Of a stretch of DNA of 64,000 nucleotides, positions 26,345-34,640 are shown in pieces (the stretch's first letter is position 1; each line of letters opens with the position of its first letter). This stretch comes from JABWBD01 sp040768665 (GTDB lineage: Bacteria; Planctomycetota; Planctomycetia; Pirellulales; Thermoguttaceae), in the NCBI GenBank assembly GCA_040768665.1, contig JAXGMN010000016.1:62001-126000 (forward strand). Direction: 5' to 3'. The notes under the pieces were generated by a model, which worked only from the letters and a program-made list of their open reading frames with translations, was not told where the DNA came from and made no database searches. Made by a program: the position numbers and the translations under genes.

Positions 26345-26565
26345 ACTCAAACTGTAAACGCCACCACCGCGGTTTAACCCGGTGGGGCGATGTTTGGCAA
26401 CTACAAACGCCAAGAACCCTCGTTTTGTGCTTTGCTCCGCCGCTCGGCCTGTAGGGCCGAGCGGCGGAAGCGCAAAATCACAAAACGGCCTACAGGATCG
26501 CCGTTTGTAGTTGCCAAACATCGCCCCACCGACGCGGGGTCGGTGGTGGCGTTTACAGTTTGAGT
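26345..26565. repeat. Nested cruciform-forming palindrome
   Basis: Outer arms 26345-26409 and 26502-26565 are nearly perfect inverted repeats of about 64 bp, with one ~11-bp unpaired patch in the middle. Nested inside are CGTTTTGTG/CACAAAACG (26421/26479) and a perfect 13-bp stem CCGCCGCTCGGCC (26437-26449) with GGCCGAGCGGCGG (26455-26467) around a 5-nt loop. It ends three bases before the MazF-like stop. It may be a non-autonomous MITE-like element or a structured RNA. Confidence 0.85.
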
Positions 26566-26568
26566 CGG

Positions 26569-26895
26569 TTAGAATTGCGGCTTGACGTAAAGATCCCAGA
26601 CGGTTGTCACGCGTTGCCCATCTGCTGCAGAGAGTGCGCCAAGCCGGTGAATGAGCAAACTTTGCTCAAGGCAGTCCAGCCGCGACAGGCGTACCGTCGA
26701 GGCGACCCGAAGACCTGCGGCCTGCCAATCCACAAGAAGCACATCCGTTTGCGAGCGGGGAGCGGCCGAAGTGACTGCGCCGACCACGGCGTCCAAACCG
26801 TCCAACCAAAGCACGAGAACCGGGCGTTTCTTCGAAGACTTGCCGTCCGTGAACGGGATGTTGGCCAGCCAAACCTCACCCGACCGGATCGTCAT
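26569..26895 (-). CDS. PemK/MazF-family endoribonuclease toxin
   Basis: 108 residues from the ATG at 26895, within a longer open frame. The N-terminal MTIRSGEVWLANIPFTDGKSSKKRPVLVLW matches the MazF/PemK fold (RGEVWLVDF, KRRPALVL). VRLSRLDCLEQSLLIHRLGAL corresponds to the conserved late helix. Such toxins cut mRNA at specific short sequences. It overlaps the upstream antitoxin gene by 20 bp, the usual toxin-antitoxin arrangement. Confidence 0.85.
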   Translation of the reverse strand: MTIRSGEVWLANIPFTDGKSSKKRPVLVLWLDGLDAVVGAVTSAAPRSQTDVLLVDWQAAGLRVASTVRLSRLDCLEQSLLIHRLGALSAADGQRVTTVWDLYVKPQF

Positions 26896-27088
26896 CGTAC
26901 AACCCCTCGTCTTCCGGTGCATAACTGTTTAGAAATGCGTCGTGAACGCGGACCGATGTGCCGACCGGCTGGACAGTGATGAGCCAGAGTCCCGCACCCA
27001 CGTTGTCCACGAGCGCGGGCGGCAGCGTGAGTTTTTCGCCCGGCTTGACTTCGATCTCGTACGCCAGATGAACCACTTGTTCTTTCAT
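26876..27088 (-). CDS. Antitoxin of MazF-type module
   Basis: 70 residues, with AGAGGA upstream of the ATG. The sequence MKEQVVHLAYEIEVKPGEKLTLPPALVDNVGAGLWLITVQP could form an AbrB/SpoVT-like swapped-hairpin domain, but the match is weak. The acidic C-terminus (PEDEGLYDDDPVG) fits an antitoxin tail that binds the basic toxin groove. Position and overlap with the toxin are the main evidence. Confidence 0.7.
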   Translation of the reverse strand: MKEQVVHLAYEIEVKPGEKLTLPPALVDNVGAGLWLITVQPVGTSVRVHDAFLNSYAPEDEGLYDDDPVG

Positions 27089-27291
27089 TCGCGAATCCTC
27101 TGTGTGCCTTTCTGCCGATGCAATGTGCGTGGCGTTCAGGCCGAATCGACAGTCAGCTTGGCACCACTAATTGTACCAGGATTTCCCCGATGCGACAATG
27201 AAGTCGAGCTCATTTGGTATACTGTGCAGCCTGTCGCGTGTGGCCTGCATCGCGGCAACGGCTGACCTACGCACGTCTTTAGGCGAAGACC

Positions 27292-29355
27292 ATGAAGAAC
27301 GCTTTGGTTATCGCGGTTGCCGCATTTTTCGTTTCCTCCGCGACATTCGCGGCTCAGACCCGCGACGCCGACGACCCGCCCGAGGTGCGAATCGTCGGCG
27401 AGAGCGGCCACTACCGCGTGAAGGTCGTCTGCGACGGTCAAATCGGCCTCTCATCACCGCAGGAGGGCCTCTGGTCGGTCGCGGTCGATTGGCAGGACGG
27501 CTGGCCGGCCGACTGGAGGCACGTGCACGCCGACCGGGTCGAGCGATCCGGACCATGGACGATCCTCTCGGGCCGGCTTGAATTGCCGACAGGCGCCTGG
27601 CAGCTTCGCGACGCCTATCGGCCTCTGGGTCGAACGATCCAGTGCGTTCGCCGCTTCGCTTGGGAAGCAGCGGCCCCGGCCCAGCGGATCACCCTCTCGG
27701 TCCGCTGGCGCGCCAAAGCCGACCGCTCGCAGACGCTCTTGCCCGGGATTCTCTACCACGGCAATCCGTCGGGAGAAGCCAGCGGACGGGTTCCCGTCTT
27801 CCACGGCCGCCCCGGCGAAGAAGCCATCTTCGAGGAACACCGCTATCCCGTGCCGTTCGCATCGCTTGAATGGCCGCAAGGAGAAAACATTCGCGGTGCG
27901 GCACTCCATTCGTTGCCGTCTTGCGTGCCGTGCGGAAATCTGCCGGATCAGTGGTGGTCGCTTGGAGTGGCGTCCAAAGAGGACGAAATAGAACTGCTGC
28001 TGTTGTCCGGCCCCTGTGCCTCGAACGGCCGGCGGAGCGTCGTCAAGGCGGTTCAAGGCGGGTTCGTGCCGTACGACGAGGCGTTTCTTACCGTTCCGCC
28101 CGGAACCGTGATCGAAAAGACCTTCTACCTGGAAACCTATCCGGTCGAGCGGGAGGGCTCGGGATTTCGCCGCCCGCTGGCCAGTGCGATCGACCGGCTC
28201 CAGCCTTTCTCACTCGACGGGCTCCCCACGTTCGATGAGATCGTCGAGGCCAAGTACCGCTTCGCCAAGACTCGCTGGTTCGAGTGCGGCAACGCGGCTG
28301 GTTTCCGAAAATACCCCGATCGCAATTTCTTCGTGCTCGGCTGGTGCGGCCAGGCAGCGGCTCCCGGCTACGCGCTGCAAGTCCTGGCAGAAAGACTGGA
28401 CGATCCGGACGCTCTCGGCATGGCGCAGAAATCTCTCGACTTTCTCTCCGGCGCAGAATTCTTCGAAGGCGGGTTTCATACCTGGTACGACTGCGATAAC
28501 AAGGCATGGAGCCGCCACGAACCCCTTTCGCAGGGGCAGGCCATGTTGAATTTCGCGCGGGCGATTCGCGTGGGACGCGTCGCCGGTCGGCCGACCGGCC
28601 GGTGGGAGAAGTTTCTCTCGAAAGCCTGCGATTTCCACGCACGGCGAATCCTCGAAGACCCGTGGCGACCGCGGTCGACCGACGAAGCGTTTATCATCGC
28701 CCCGCTTTGCGAAGCATCGCAATTGTTCGGCAACGCGCAGTACCGGCAGGCGGCACTCAAAGCGGCCGAGCACTACGCCGAGCGTCACGTCTCGATGCGC
28801 GAGCCGTATTGGGGCGGCACACTCGACGCCCGTTGTGAAGACAAAGAGGGCGCGTATGCTGCCATGCAGGGTTTCCTGGCCGCCTACGAACTGAGCGGCG
28901 AGGACCGGTTTCTCCGCTGGGCCGAGCATGCCTGCGACGTTGTGCTGACCTACCTGGTTCTATGGGACATCGATCTTCCGCCCGGACGGCTTCGGAACCA
29001 CGGCTTCAAGACCCGCGGCTGGACGGTCGTCTCGCCCCAGAACCAGCACATCGACATGTACGGCGTATTGATCGCCCCCGACGTATACCGCCTCGGCCAG
29101 ATCCTCGATCGCGAGGATCTCAAGCGGCTCGGCCTGCTGATGTTCCGGAGTTGCGGGCAGTTGATCGACCCCTACGGCAGCCAGGGCGAGCAGCCGCAGC
29201 ACACCAACTACGCCCAGCGCGGCCAGGTCGACGACATCTTCACGCTCCGCGGCGGCTACGCCGAGACCTGGACGGTTTTCTGGATCACCGCCCATTTCCT
29301 CAACGCCGCCGCTCGGTTTGAGGAGCTTGGTTTCTCAAGCAACCCGAACTGGTGA
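27292..29355 (+). CDS. Large secreted protein, six-hairpin glycosidase-like
   Basis: 687 residues with a clear signal peptide (KNALVIAVAAFFVSSATFAA). The first ~300 residues look like beta-sandwich sequence. The second half is a series of helical hairpins (FEEIVEAKYRFAKTRWFEC-like, QAMLNFARAIRVGR, DEAFIIAPLCEASQLFGN, YAAMQGFLAAYELSGEDRFLRWAEHACD), which suggests an (alpha/alpha)6 toroid like those of many glycan hydrolases and lyases. No catalytic pair is assigned. It is probably periplasmic and polysaccharide-related. Confidence 0.75.
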   Translation: MKNALVIAVAAFFVSSATFAAQTRDADDPPEVRIVGESGHYRVKVVCDGQIGLSSPQEGLWSVAVDWQDGWPADWRHVHADRVERSGPWTILSGRLELPTGAWQLRDAYRPLGRTIQCVRRFAWEAAAPAQRITLSVRWRAKADRSQTLLPGILYHGNPSGEASGRVPVFHGRPGEEAIFEEHRYPVPFASLEWPQGENIRGAALHSLPSCVPCGNLPDQWWSLGVASKEDEIELLLLSGPCASNGRRSVVKAVQGGFVPYDEAFLTVPPGTVIEKTFYLETYPVEREGSGFRRPLASAIDRLQPFSLDGLPTFDEIVEAKYRFAKTRWFECGNAAGFRKYPDRNFFVLGWCGQAAAPGYALQVLAERLDDPDALGMAQKSLDFLSGAEFFEGGFHTWYDCDNKAWSRHEPLSQGQAMLNFARAIRVGRVAGRPTGRWEKFLSKACDFHARRILEDPWRPRSTDEAFIIAPLCEASQLFGNAQYRQAALKAAEHYAERHVSMREPYWGGTLDARCEDKEGAYAAMQGFLAAYELSGEDRFLRWAEHACDVVLTYLVLWDIDLPPGRLRNHGFKTRGWTVVSPQNQHIDMYGVLIAPDVYRLGQILDREDLKRLGLLMFRSCGQLIDPYGSQGEQPQHTNYAQRGQVDDIFTLRGGYAETWTVFWITAHFLNAAARFEELGFSSNPNW

Positions 29356-29385
29356 AGAACCACGAAAGGCATCCCGCCAGCCCCA

Positions 29386-29555
29386 ATGAGCATCGGCACA
29401 ACGAAGGCGATCCAGACCATGAAACTGACGTTTGAACGATCGTACCTCGCCAGGCTCAACTACGTGCACCAGAACGCGGTGAAGCGCGGCCTGGTCCCAA
29501 TCGCGAATCAGTATCGCTGGTGTTCCGCAGCCTGGCTCGAGCGGACAGCTCATTT
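29386..29555 (+). pseudogene. Truncated RAYT transposase fragment
   Basis: The frame encodes only the C-terminal part of the RAYT seen at 29716 and 30728: LTFERSYLARLNYVHQNAVKRGLVPIANQYRWCSAAWLERTA. It includes the YVHQN catalytic-tyrosine segment. It lacks the HUH domain and runs directly into a REP palindrome at 29556. It is a third, broken copy. Confidence 0.85.
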
Positions 29556-29678
29556 GGAGTGCGGCGATGCATCGCCGCTTTTTCTAACGGCCCGGCACTT
29601 TCACCAGACTTTGACCACTTCAAGGGGTTTTTTCAGACGCGACGGGTTTTGAAAAGCGGTAATGCATTGCCGCACTCC
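29556..29678. repeat. Inverted REP pair (BIME-like) 1
   Basis: A first REP with the palindromic core GCGGCGATGCATCGCCGC and a second in inverted orientation with TAATGCATTG at its core (29653-29678) flank a ~70-bp spacer. The outer ends read TTTGGAGTGCGGC and GCCGCACTCCAAA, giving a MITE-like layout. Confidence 0.9.
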
Positions 29679-29715
29679 AAAACTTGCAAAACGTCCATTG
29701 TGATGGGACACCGCA

Positions 29716-30471
29716 ATGCCGCACGAGATTTCCGCCCGCCAGCAACGCCTCTTTGACCGAATTTGCAGGCTTCCCGCAGACAAGTTGTGCCATCTTGAAA
29801 GCATCGTCGCCCATTTGGAGTGCTGCGATTCATCGCCGCTTTCTCCAAACGGCCTCCATCTCGCGAGCCCCCCGAATGCTCAACGGCTCGCCGCCAATAA
29901 AGCCGCTCATCAAGGCGGCGGCATCCTATCACACAAAGACTGGCCGCACGCTCCCATCCATCGCCTTGACGAACATGGAACGTACTTCAACACGGCAGGA
30001 ACCCTCCACAAGGAGCACTGGTTTCGCGGGCCCGAACGGCTCGACCTCTTGGAATCCGCCCTGCTTCGCATCATGAAGGAGGCCGGATGGCGATTGGAGG
30101 CGTGGGCCGTGTTCTCGAACCACTACCATTTCGTCGCCCATTCCGAGCCGGGCTCTCAGAATCTGCGGGCTGTGCTCAAGCGCCTGCACGGCGAGACATC
30201 GCGCGATGTGAACCTTCTCGACGGAACATTGGGACGGACCGTGTGGCACAACTTCTGGGAGGTCAGACTGACGTTTGAACGATCGTACCTCGCGAGGCTC
30301 AACTACGTGCACCAGAACGCGGTGAAGCACGGTCTGGTCCCAATCGCGAATCAATATCGATGGTGTTCCGCAGCCTGGCTCGAGCGGACAGCGCGCCCGG
30401 CGCAGGTTCGCACGATTTACGGTTTCAAGACGGACAAGCTGAACGTTGCCGATGACTTCGATCCCTGCTGA
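29716..30471 (+). CDS. REP-associated tyrosine transposase (RAYT), copy 1
   Basis: 251 residues. The Y1/HUH nuclease domain is clear from about residue 78: PIHRLDEHGTYFNTAGTLHKEH, the HUH metal site H136-Y-H138 in FSNHYHFVAHS, and the catalytic tyrosine at about Y198 in LARLNYVHQNAV. RAYTs cut single-stranded DNA at REP hairpins and are thought to spread them. The first ~32 residues (MPHEISARQQRLFDRICRLP...) resemble a short DUF2281-like helix and are separated from the enzyme by an in-frame REP (29816-29842). The true start may therefore lie further in. Confidence 0.88.
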   Translation: MPHEISARQQRLFDRICRLPADKLCHLESIVAHLECCDSSPLSPNGLHLASPPNAQRLAANKAAHQGGGILSHKDWPHAPIHRLDEHGTYFNTAGTLHKEHWFRGPERLDLLESALLRIMKEAGWRLEAWAVFSNHYHFVAHSEPGSQNLRAVLKRLHGETSRDVNLLDGTLGRTVWHNFWEVRLTFERSYLARLNYVHQNAVKHGLVPIANQYRWCSAAWLERTARPAQVRTIYGFKTDKLNVADDFDPC

Positions 30472-30474
30472 TTT

Positions 30475-30701
30475 GGAGTGCGGCGATGCATCGCCGCTTT
30501 TTCTAACGGCCCGGCACTTTGACCAGCTCGCACTCAAGGGGCTTTTTCAGACGCGACGCGTTTTGAAAAGCGGCAATGCATTGCCGCACTCCGAAAGGGA
30601 TGATAAGCTCGTGGCAGAGTAACCGGCAATCGGGAGAGTGCATGCGTCGCTCCTTTCTCGAATTGCGCGTTTTGAAAAGCGGCAATGCATTGCCGCACTC
30701 C
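30475..30701. repeat. REP pair plus extra REP between the two RAYT copies
   Basis: A REP pair spans 30475-30592, starting 3 bp after the RAYT stop. A further single REP of the CAATGCATTG type lies at 30676-30701. The sequence after it (GTCCATTGTGATGGGACACC) repeats the segment upstream of RAYT copy 1, so the whole ~1-kb unit is duplicated. Confidence 0.9.
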
Positions 30702-30727
30702 AAAACTGAGGTGCCAGAACGTCCATT

Positions 30728-31474
30728 GTGATGGGACACCGCAATGCCGCACGAGATTTCCGCCCGCCATCAACGCCTCTTCGACCGAATTTGCAGGCTC
30801 CCCGCAGACAACTTGTGCTATTTAGAAGACGTCGTCAAGCATTTGGAGTGCGGCGATTCATCGCCGCTTTCTCCAAACGGCCTCCATCTCGCAGCCCGAA
30901 TGCTCAACGGCTCGCCGCCAATAAAGCCGCTCATCAAGGCGGCGGCATCCTATCACACAAAGACTGGCCGCACGCTCCCATCCATCGCCTTGACGAACAT
31001 GGAACGTACTTCAACACGGCAGGAACCCTCCACAAGGAGCACTGGTTTCGCGGGCCCGAACGGCTCGACCTCTTGGAAACCGCCCTGCTTCGCATCATGA
31101 AGGAGGCCGGATGGCGATTGGAGGCGTGGGCCGTGTTCTCGAACCACTACCATTTCGTCGCCCATTCCGAGCCGGGCTCTCAGAATCTGCGGGCTGTGCT
31201 CAAACGCCTGCACGGCGAGACATCGCGCGATGTGAACCTTCTCGACGGAACATTGGGACGGACCGTGTGGCACAACTTCTGGGAGGTCAGACTGACGTTT
31301 GAACGATCGTACCTCGCGAGGCTCAACTACGTGCACCAGAACGCGGTGAAGCACGGTCTGGTCCCAATCGCGAATCAATATCGATGGTGTTCCGCAACGG
31401 CTCGAGCGGACAGCGCGCCCGCAGGTTCGCACGATTTACGGTTTCAAGACAGACAAGCTGAACGTTGCCGATGA
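30728..31474 (+). CDS. REP-associated tyrosine transposase, copy 2 (C-terminus shifted)
   Basis: Nearly identical to copy 1 across the HUH domain and the YVHQN segment, so it is a recent tandem duplicate. Two indels distinguish it. Near the N-terminus the MPHEIS start (30744) is in a different frame from the nuclease. After QYRWCSA, the codons for AWLERTARPAQ are altered, so the last ~25 residues differ from copy 1. The catalytic residues are intact, so activity is possible. The start is uncertain. Confidence 0.75.
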   Translation: MMGHRNAARDFRPPSTPLRPNLQAPRRQLVLFRRRRQAFGVRRFIAAFSKRPPSRSPNAQRLAANKAAHQGGGILSHKDWPHAPIHRLDEHGTYFNTAGTLHKEHWFRGPERLDLLETALLRIMKEAGWRLEAWAVFSNHYHFVAHSEPGSQNLRAVLKRLHGETSRDVNLLDGTLGRTVWHNFWEVRLTFERSYLARLNYVHQNAVKHGLVPIANQYRWCSATARADSAPAGSHDLRFQDRQAERCR

Positions 31475-31490
31475 CTTCGAGCCATGTTGA

Positions 31491-34400
31491 TTTGAGTGCG
31501 GCGATGCATCGCCGCTTTCTCTAACGGCCCGGCACGTTGACCGGACTTTGACCACTTCACGGGGCCTTTTTCAGACGCGACGCGTTTTGAAAAGCGGCAA
31601 TGCATTGCCGCACTCCAAATCAGCCAACGGCGATGCCTTCGACAACAACTACGCCAATCCGTCGCACGGCATCCAATGGCTGTCGCCTGGCTTCCCGAGC
31701 AGGTCAAGCCGGCCGCACTCCGGCTCTCAGCCGCTTCCTTCGATCGTATGTCTGGAACAGACAGCTCCCGGCGTATTCGTCCGGCACACGCTCGAAACGG
31801 GCTCGCCCTACAATCCGAGTGTCGAACTCGCCGATTTCGACGGAGACGAAGATCTCGACTTCGCCGCTCGTTTGGAGTGCGGCGATGCATCGCCGCTTTT
31901 TCTAACGGCCCCGCACGTTGACCGGACTTTGACCACTTCAGGGGCCTTTTTCAGACGCGACGCGTTTTGAAAAGCGGCAATGCATTGCCGCACTCCGTCA
32001 GCCAACGGCGATGCCTTCGACAACAACTACGCCAATCCGTCGCACGGCATCCAATGGCTGTCGCACGGCTTCCCGAGCAGGTCAAGCCGGCCACCTCCGG
32101 CTCTCAGCCGCTTCCTTCGATCGTATGCCTGGAACAGACGGCTCCCGGCGTATTCGTCCGGCACACGCTCGAAACGGGCTCGCCCTACAATCCGAGTGTC
32201 GAACTCGCCGATTTCGACGGAGACGAAGATCTCGACTTCGCCGCTCGTTTGGAGTGCGGCGATGCATCGCCGCTTTTCTAACGGCCCCGCACGTTGACCG
32301 GACTGTGACCACTTCACGGGGCTTTTTCAGACGCGACGCGTTTGAAAAGCGGCAATCCGATCCTTGCCGCCTCCCGATCAGCCAACGGCGATGCCTTCGA
32401 CAACAACTACGCCAATCCGTCGCACGGCATCCAATGGCTGTCGCCTGGCTTCCCGAGCAGGTCAAGCCGGCCACCTCCGCTCTCAGCCGCTTCCTTCGAT
32501 CGTATGCCTGGAACAGACGGCTCCCGGCGTATTCGTCCGGCACACGCTCGAAACGGGCTCGCCCTACAATCCAGTGTCGAACTCGCCGATTTCGACGGAG
32601 ACGAAGATCTCGACTTCGCCGCTCGTTTGGAGTGCGGCGATGCATCGCCGCTTTTTCTAACGGCCCCGCACGTTGACCGGACTTTGACCACTTCACGGGG
32701 CCTTTTTCAGACGCGACGCGCGTTTGAGAAAGCGGCAATGCATTGCCGCACTCCGATCAGCCAACGGCGATGCCTTCGACAACATACGCCAATCCGTCGC
32801 ACGGCATCCAATGGCTGTCGCCTGGCTTCCCGAGCAGGTCAAGCCGGCCGCACTCCGGCTCTCAGCCGCTTCCTTCGATCGTATGCCTGGAACAGACGGC
32901 TCCCGGCGTATTCGTCCGGCACACGCTCGAAACGGGCTCGCCCTACAATCCAGTGTCGAACTCGCCGGTTCCGACGGAGACGAATCTCGACTTCGCCGCT
33001 CGTTTGGAGTGCGGCGATGCATCGCCGCTTTTTCTAACGGCCCCGCACGTTGACCGGACTTTGACCAGTTCACGGGGCCTTTTTCAGACGCGACGCGTTT
33101 TGAAAAGCGGCAATCCATTGCCGCACTCCAAATCAGCCAACGGCGATGCCTTCGACAACAACTACGCCAATCCGTCGCACGGCATCCAATGGCTGTCGCC
33201 TGGCTTCCCGAGCAGGTCAAGCCGGCCGCACTCCGGCTCTCAGCCGCTTCCTTCGATCGTATGTCTGGAACAGACGGCTCCCGGCGTATTCGTCCGGCAC
33301 ACGCTCGAAACGGGCTCGCCCTACAATCCGAGTGTCGAACTCGCCGATTTCGACGGAGACGAAGATCTCGACTTCGCCGCTCGTTTGGAGTGCGGCGATG
33401 CATCGCCGCTTTTTCTAACGGCCCCGCACGTTGACCGGACTTTGACCACTTCACGGGGCCTTTTTCAGACGCGACGCGTTTTGAAAAGCGGCAATGCATT
33501 GCCGCACTCCAAATCAGCCAACGGCGATGCCTTCGACAACAACTACGCCAATCCGTCGCACGGCATCCAATGGCTGTCGCCTGGCTTCCCGAGCAGGTCA
33601 AGCCGGCCGCACTCCGGCTCTCAGCCGCTTTTCCTTCGATCGTATGTCTGGAACAGACAGCTCCCGGCGTATTCGTCCGGCACACGCTCGAAACGGGCTC
33701 GCCCTACAATCCGAGTGTCGAACTCGCCGATTTCGACGGAGACGGGATCGACTTCGCCGCTCGTTTGGAATGCGGCGATGCATCGCCGCTTTTTCTAACG
33801 GCCCGGCACGTTGACCAGACTTTGACCAGTTCACGGGGCCTTTTTCAGACGCGACGCGTTTGAAAAGCGGCAATCCGATTGCCGCACTCCAAATCAGCCA
33901 ACGGCGATGCCTTCGACAACAACTACGCCAATCCGTCGCACTGGCATCAATGGCTGTCGCCTGGCTTCCCGAGCAGGTCAAGCCGGCCGCACTCCGGCTC
34001 TCAGCCGCTTCCTTCGATCGTATGTCTGGAACAGCGGCTCCGGCATTATTCGTCCGGCACACGCTCGAAACGGGCTCGCCCTACAATCCGAGTGTCGAAC
34101 TCGCCGATTTCGACGGAGACGAAGATCTCGACTTCGCCGCTCGTTTGGAGTGCGGCGATGCATCGCCGCTTTTTCTAACGGCCCGGCACGTTGACCGGAC
34201 TTTGACCACTTCACGGGGGCCTTTTTCAGACGCGACGCGTTTTTGAAAAGCGGCAATCCATTGCCGCACTCCAGATCAGCCAACGGCGATGCCTTCGACA
34301 ACAACTACGCCAATCCGTCGCACGGCATCCAATGGCTGTCGCCTGGCTTCCCGAGCAGGTCAAGCCGGCCGCACTCCGGCTCTCAGCCGCTTCCTTCGAT

Positions 34401-34579
34401 CGTATGTCTGGAACAGACGGCTCCCGGCGTATTTGTCCGGCACACGCTCGAAACGGGCTCGCCCTACAATCCGAGTGTCGAACTCGCCGATTTCGACGGA
34501 GACGAAAGATCTCGACTTCGCCGCTCGTTTGGAGTGCGGCGATGCATCGCCGCTTTTTCTAACGGCCCGGCACGTTGAC
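31491..34579. repeat. Tandem array: 8 x ~380 bp FG-GAP gene fragment plus REP pair
   Basis: The anchor GCCAACGGCGATGCC occurs at 31623, 32001, 32381, 32760, 33136, 33517, 33897 and 34279 (period 376-382). Each unit has ~245 bp resembling the 3' part of an FG-GAP/VCBS-repeat gene, including VELADFDGDEDLDFAA and FVRHTLETGSPYNP. A REP pair (~120 bp) follows. Copies differ mainly by 1-5-bp indels and REP core variants (CAATGCATTG, CAATCCATTG, CAATCCGATTG). No full FG-GAP gene is present in the window. Long open frames here are by-products of the periodicity. Confidence 0.93.
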
Positions 34580-34640
34580 TGTCATCGACGCGAAATCTTT
34601 GCCGCTTTGCCGATGGAAAGTAGTAGAGTAAATGGCCTTC

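Larger units (their letters stand above)
26266..26568. other. Structured intergenic region
   Basis: Occupied by a 10-bp stem-loop (26283-26331) and the large nested palindrome (26345-26565). No coding sequence is seen. Confidence 0.8.

Noticed and set aside
32342..33798. Long open frames of 230-351 residues in the tandem array
   Set aside because: They follow from the near-multiple-of-three repeat period, contain REP palindromes in frame, and have no start signals. They are not treated as proteins.
31491..34579. CRISPR array
   Set aside because: Repeat units are ~380 bp and include a gene fragment; there is no short direct repeat with unique spacers and no cas gene.
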